From Durusdinium trenchii (taxonomy: Eukaryota; Sar; Dinophyceae; Suessiales; Symbiodiniaceae): a stretch of 64,000 nt of DNA. Below are positions 61,413 to 64,000 of the stretch, one piece after another; position 1 is the stretch's first letter, and the number at the start of each line of letters is the position of its first letter. The position numbers and the translations under genes were made by a program. Location: contig CAXAMN010021112.1 of the NCBI GenBank assembly GCA_963970005.1, positions 405,439 to 469,438 on the forward strand, in the 5' to 3' direction. The notes under the pieces were generated by a model. It did not search any database and was not told the origin of the DNA. It saw only the letters and a list, made by a program, of their open reading frames with translations.

Positions 61413-61608
61413 CAGTCGATTTTCCAGAGTGTTTGGTTTCGAATCCAACCAGAACAAGTCACCCTGAACTGTGGTTCCGGTGGTGTTCTCTCACATCGCC
61501 TTGGTCAGAAATCCGCTCAGTGGAATCGCTTGTAGATCGATCTGTTCTGGCCCACCTTCACCGAAAAGGGTGCCCCACTGGGAGAAAAGCGTGGAAATTT
61601 TGACTCAG

Positions 61609-61782
61609 GCGGAACGCATCTGGCATGTGATGTGGCATAATTTGGAACCGGAGGCGGAGCCGTCCGTGGCGCTACGAGACGTGGGTTGTCTTGGATTCTT
61701 TGTGTCCAGCGTCATGTTTTTCCGATATTTTTTTTGCGGGGCTATGGCTGAACACTGGAGCCGGAGACCGGAGCTAGCCTGA
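61609..61782 (+). CDS. Terminal exon with one membrane segment
   Basis: TTTTGACTCAG/GCG acceptor at 61,608 and 58 codons to a TGA at 61,780. AERIWHVMWHNLEPEAEPSV is followed by a hydrophobic, aromatic stretch (CLGFFVSSVMFFRYFFCGAM) long enough to cross a membrane, and a basic end. No family is recognised. Confidence 0.55.
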   Translation, partial: AERIWHVMWHNLEPEAEPSVALRDVGCLGFFVSSVMFFRYFFCGAMAEHWSRRPELA

Positions 61783-61823
61783 CCAGATGTTTGACTTGCT
61801 CCCAATCCCAGCTTGCATAGCTT

Positions 61824-62219
61824 GTGTCGCTACTGATTTTCCATTGCGATTTGGTTTGGCAGCCAAATGCAGCCAAAACAGACAAGGCGACTGATTTTCA
61901 TAGCAAATCAGCAGCAGCTGCCATTGCTTTCCCCCAGGGCCAGAAGAAAATCAATGTCCCCTTCATCCAACCACTTCACGTCCCGAAGCACCATTACCTG
62001 GGGAGAAGAGAACATTTTGTTGTTGATTCCCCCAAGACCGACCTTGAGCTGAGACTGAGCCGAGACAGGTTGGGTGGGCCAAGTCCACAGGCAGTGAGAT
62101 GGTTGATCGTTGTTTTGCGTGTTTTTGCTATGATGTGTTTTATGGCACAATCATGCGCAATGGACGAATTATTAGATGTTATTCTCCCGTCCGAATTAGA
62201 TGCAGAGGTGAACTTGTAG
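61824..62219 (+). CDS. Probable gene end with membrane segment, unknown
   Basis: The plus frame of 131 codons ends at 62,217. The last third (VRWLIVVLRVFAMMCFMAQS) is a hydrophobic helix followed by an acidic tail (MDELLDVILPSELDAEVNL). The first two thirds are Ala/Lys/His-rich. An AGACAG/GTTGGG site near 62,067 could split it into two exons. Confidence 0.45.
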   Translation: MSLLIFHCDLVWQPNAAKTDKATDFHSKSAAAAIAFPQGQKKINVPFIQPLHVPKHHYLGRREHFVVDSPKTDLELRLSRDRLGGPSPQAVRWLIVVLRVFAMMCFMAQSCAMDELLDVILPSELDAEVNL

Positions 62220-62276
62220 AGACTCTCAGGTTACATATTGGCCACTTCGGAAGTGGGTCCAGCTCGTTAACATAAG

Positions 62277-62385
62277 TTACATAAAGCCAGAAATAAGTAG
62301 AAATTAGCTAGAATAAGCAGAAATTTGCTCGGAATAGGTAGAAATTAGCTAGAAATAGCTGGACGTAGGTCGAAAATAGATTTGT
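62277..62385. repeat. TAGAAATTAGCTAGAA degenerate tandem repeat
   Basis: GAAATAAGTAGAAATTAGCT, GAATAAGCAGAAATTTGCT and GAATAGGTAGAAATTAGCT recur every 20-22 bp over about 110 bp. Confidence 0.8.
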
Positions 62386-62892
62386 TGTAATTATGTATAT
62401 TGGCGGGGACAAAACAATGGCCCGGGTCCTGCAGAATAAGCCCTTTATGTAGTGATATGTGGTGCTGGCTGACGGATGAAAACTACATAGTCACTAGTCC
62501 GGGGCGCTGCCCCGCCGGCGGGTTTCTGTGGTGTTTTGATGAGCGTGCCTGCTGCTTATATTATAGGCTTTGATCAGTGATGACAAACTAGCACGTTTCA
62601 TTTTGGATGTCCGACTCAGCATGGCATAGCATGATCAGACCAACGCATCTCTCGGTGATCCTTGGCTCACGCATGTTTACCGCGGTTTCGTCGACTTCGC
62701 TCGGCTGAGCAACTGGAGCAATATGGAGCGAGAGATGCAATTTCCCAGGCCAATCAACCGGTTGCAGGAGATTAGCTGCAGTCCTGTTGGGACAAATGCG
62801 AAAGGTAGGATGTCATGGTGCAGTGGTGTGAATTTGAGACGGCTGCGGGTGCAGAGTTTGAGCATGTCGCTCGCTGATCGCAGAAGTCAGCA

Positions 62893-63102
62893 GTGGGGGG
62901 TTTTCCATCGTTGTCTCGGAGGTTCTCGGAGCTGTTGCATGCTGTTGCCAGACGCTTTGTGATGCTTCCAAAATATTTTTCGGCTCGGTTCGGAGAGATC
63001 GCTGCTGCCGTCCACGGCGCCTGGCTGAAGGCCGGCATGTCCACTTCAGGGCACTTGTTGCTTTGCGCTTTTCCTGCGCTGGCGCTGCAAGCAAAGCAGT
63101 GA
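62893..63102 (+). CDS. Possible terminal exon, strand uncertain
   Basis: A plus frame of 69 codons (SELLHAVARRFVMLPKYFSA ... GHLLLCAFPALALQAKQ) looks helical, but two minus frames (62,772-63,167 and 62,813-63,121) are longer. GC content and lack of stops suggest an exon on one of the strands. Confidence 0.3.
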   Translation: MGGFPSLSRRFSELLHAVARRFVMLPKYFSARFGEIAAAVHGAWLKAGMSTSGHLLLCAFPALALQAKQ

Positions 63103-63299
63103 CCACATGTTTGGTAGCCAAAGGTTAGCAAAGTCTGCGCAGACCAATCTGAACAAAATGGCATCATTTCTTAGTAGGTTGTCCACGGAAATTATGAAGC
63201 GGCCCGCAGAACCCCGCCAAACAGCAGCTAGGCGCTATAGCAAAGCGCTTGTGGCATGCTCGGTATTCTATTGACCCTGCATTCCGGGTGCTTGGCGGA

Positions 63300-63700
63300 A
63301 TCAGCCAGCCAGCCAGCTAAAAGTATCCGGTGGAATCAGCCAGCCAGCCACCTGTATCCGGCAGAACCAGCCAGCCAGCCACCTAAAAAGTATCCGGCGG
63401 AACCAGCCAGCCTAAAAAGTCCCAACAAGTATCCGGCGGAACCAGCCAGCCAGCATCAGCCAGCCTAAAAAATCCGAAAAAGTATCCAGCGGAATCAGCC
63501 AGCCAGCCAGCCAGCTATCAAAGTACCTGGCGGAATGTGTCGAGCCAGCCAGCCGAAAAAGTATCCGGCGGAACCAGCCATCCAGCCACCTAAAAAGGAC
63601 CCGGCGGAACCAGCCAGCCAGCCTAAAAAATCCTAAAAAATATCTGGCGGAGGCGCAAATGTATCCGGCGGCTGGCAGAATCAGCCACCGATAAAGGATT
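63300..63700. repeat. AGCCAGCC / TATCCGGCGGAACC array
   Basis: About ten units of 30-60 bp combine (AGCC)n with AAAAAGTATCCGGCGGAACC. One plus frame (63,256-63,468) reads through with the repeated peptide YPAEPASQP, so part could be coding. Confidence 0.85.
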
Positions 63701-63739
63701 CGGCGGCTGCCGGAAAAAAACTCAGATAGCCACAGCTAT

Positions 63740-64000
63740 TTAATTCAAGGAAGAGGCGCCTGTGTGGGCTTTGCTGCCTGCCTCTGTGCTGGCGCCGTGC
63801 CGCTGCAGGATGCCGCGGCCAGATGCTGCGAGTAGGTGTGCAGCAGGCAGGATCAGGCAGGAGAAACGGGCGGTCTGCTTACGCTCGGCAGGCGCAAGCG
63901 GACCAGGGTCGTGGAGCAGCGGATTATGCTGCTTTTGGATGCTTTTGGCAGGATTTCCGAACCCCAATCTGCTGCCGCGACGGGCGGTCTGCTTACGCTC
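63740..64000 (-). CDS. Partial frame running off the right edge
   Basis: The minus frame is open from the window end to a stop at 63,740, 86 or more codons. It contains ERKQTAR twice, because GAGCGTAAGCAGACCGCCCG occurs at 64,000-63,981 and again at 63,887-63,868. The peptide is Ala/Leu/His-rich between. No family is recognised; the 5' part is outside the window. Confidence 0.38.
   Translation of the reverse strand, partial: ERKQTARRGSRLGFGNPAKSIQKQHNPLLHDPGPLAPAERKQTARFSCLILPAAHLLAASGRGILQRHGASTEAGSKAHTGASSLN

Overview
The window looks like a nuclear contig from a dinoflagellate, most likely of the Symbiodiniaceae or their relatives. I infer this from several things seen together. There are many short exons on both strands, some with non-GT (GC or GA) donors. 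Genes run tightly packed in one direction. Simple and foldback repeats are abundant. The 33.5-45.2 kb block encodes proteins that resemble, from memory, very abundant unannotated protein families of Symbiodiniaceae genomes. A pentatricopeptide-like exon at 59.6 kb has the wording typical of dinoflagellates. No bacterial operon, rRNA, tRNA or CRISPR is visible. Two runs of 10 N (19,921-19,930 and 53,491-53,500) are assembly gaps.

The main feature is an 11.7 kb block, about 33,481-45,166. It holds four intron-containing genes, all on the minus strand and separated by only about 0.3-0.4 kb. In transcription order they are: gene A (about 890 aa; acidic and low-complexity, with a folded C-terminal domain), gene B (a divergent SAM methyltransferase-like protein with cytosine-methyltransferase-like layout), gene C (a small folded core plus a Lys/Ala-rich basic tail) and gene D (a roughly 626-aa protein with a D...GD...CxxC...DxxH layout like CACTA/Plavaka-type RNase H-fold transposases). 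The block is flanked by a candidate 16-bp imperfect terminal inverted repeat and by clustered GCCTTTTC/GCCTG subterminal motifs. I read it as one large, probably undescribed, dinoflagellate DNA transposon that carries its own methyltransferase-like gene. The boundaries and the function are inference.

Left arm (1-33 kb): scattered small exons, most without a recognisable family. The best supported are minus-strand exons at 36-554, 1,540-2,148, 9,637-9,883, 16,087-16,712 (a LAGRL-type acyltransferase-like motif), 19,421-19,870, 23,598-24,398, 25,513-25,855 and 28,980-29,426, and plus-strand exons at 26,887-27,813, 30,322-30,594 and 32,840-33,054. Between them lie a tandem array (11.7-12.2 kb), a cluster of six 35-bp palindromes (12.6-12.95 kb) and at least five families of short foldback (MITE-like) elements.

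Right arm (45-64 kb): more short genes, on the minus strand at 45.4, 46.2, 49.2, 49.9, 54.8, 59.0, 59.6 and 60.3 kb and on the plus strand at 47.6 and 61.6-62.2 kb. Repeats here include a three-copy tandem duplication around the second gap (53.2-53.9 kb), a CTG-rich tract (56.6-56.8 kb), a GCCGGGACAT array (61.3 kb) and a 0.4 kb AGCC-rich array near the right edge. Exon boundaries were chosen by eye from splice-site consensus and reading-phase agreement. No transcript or database evidence was available.
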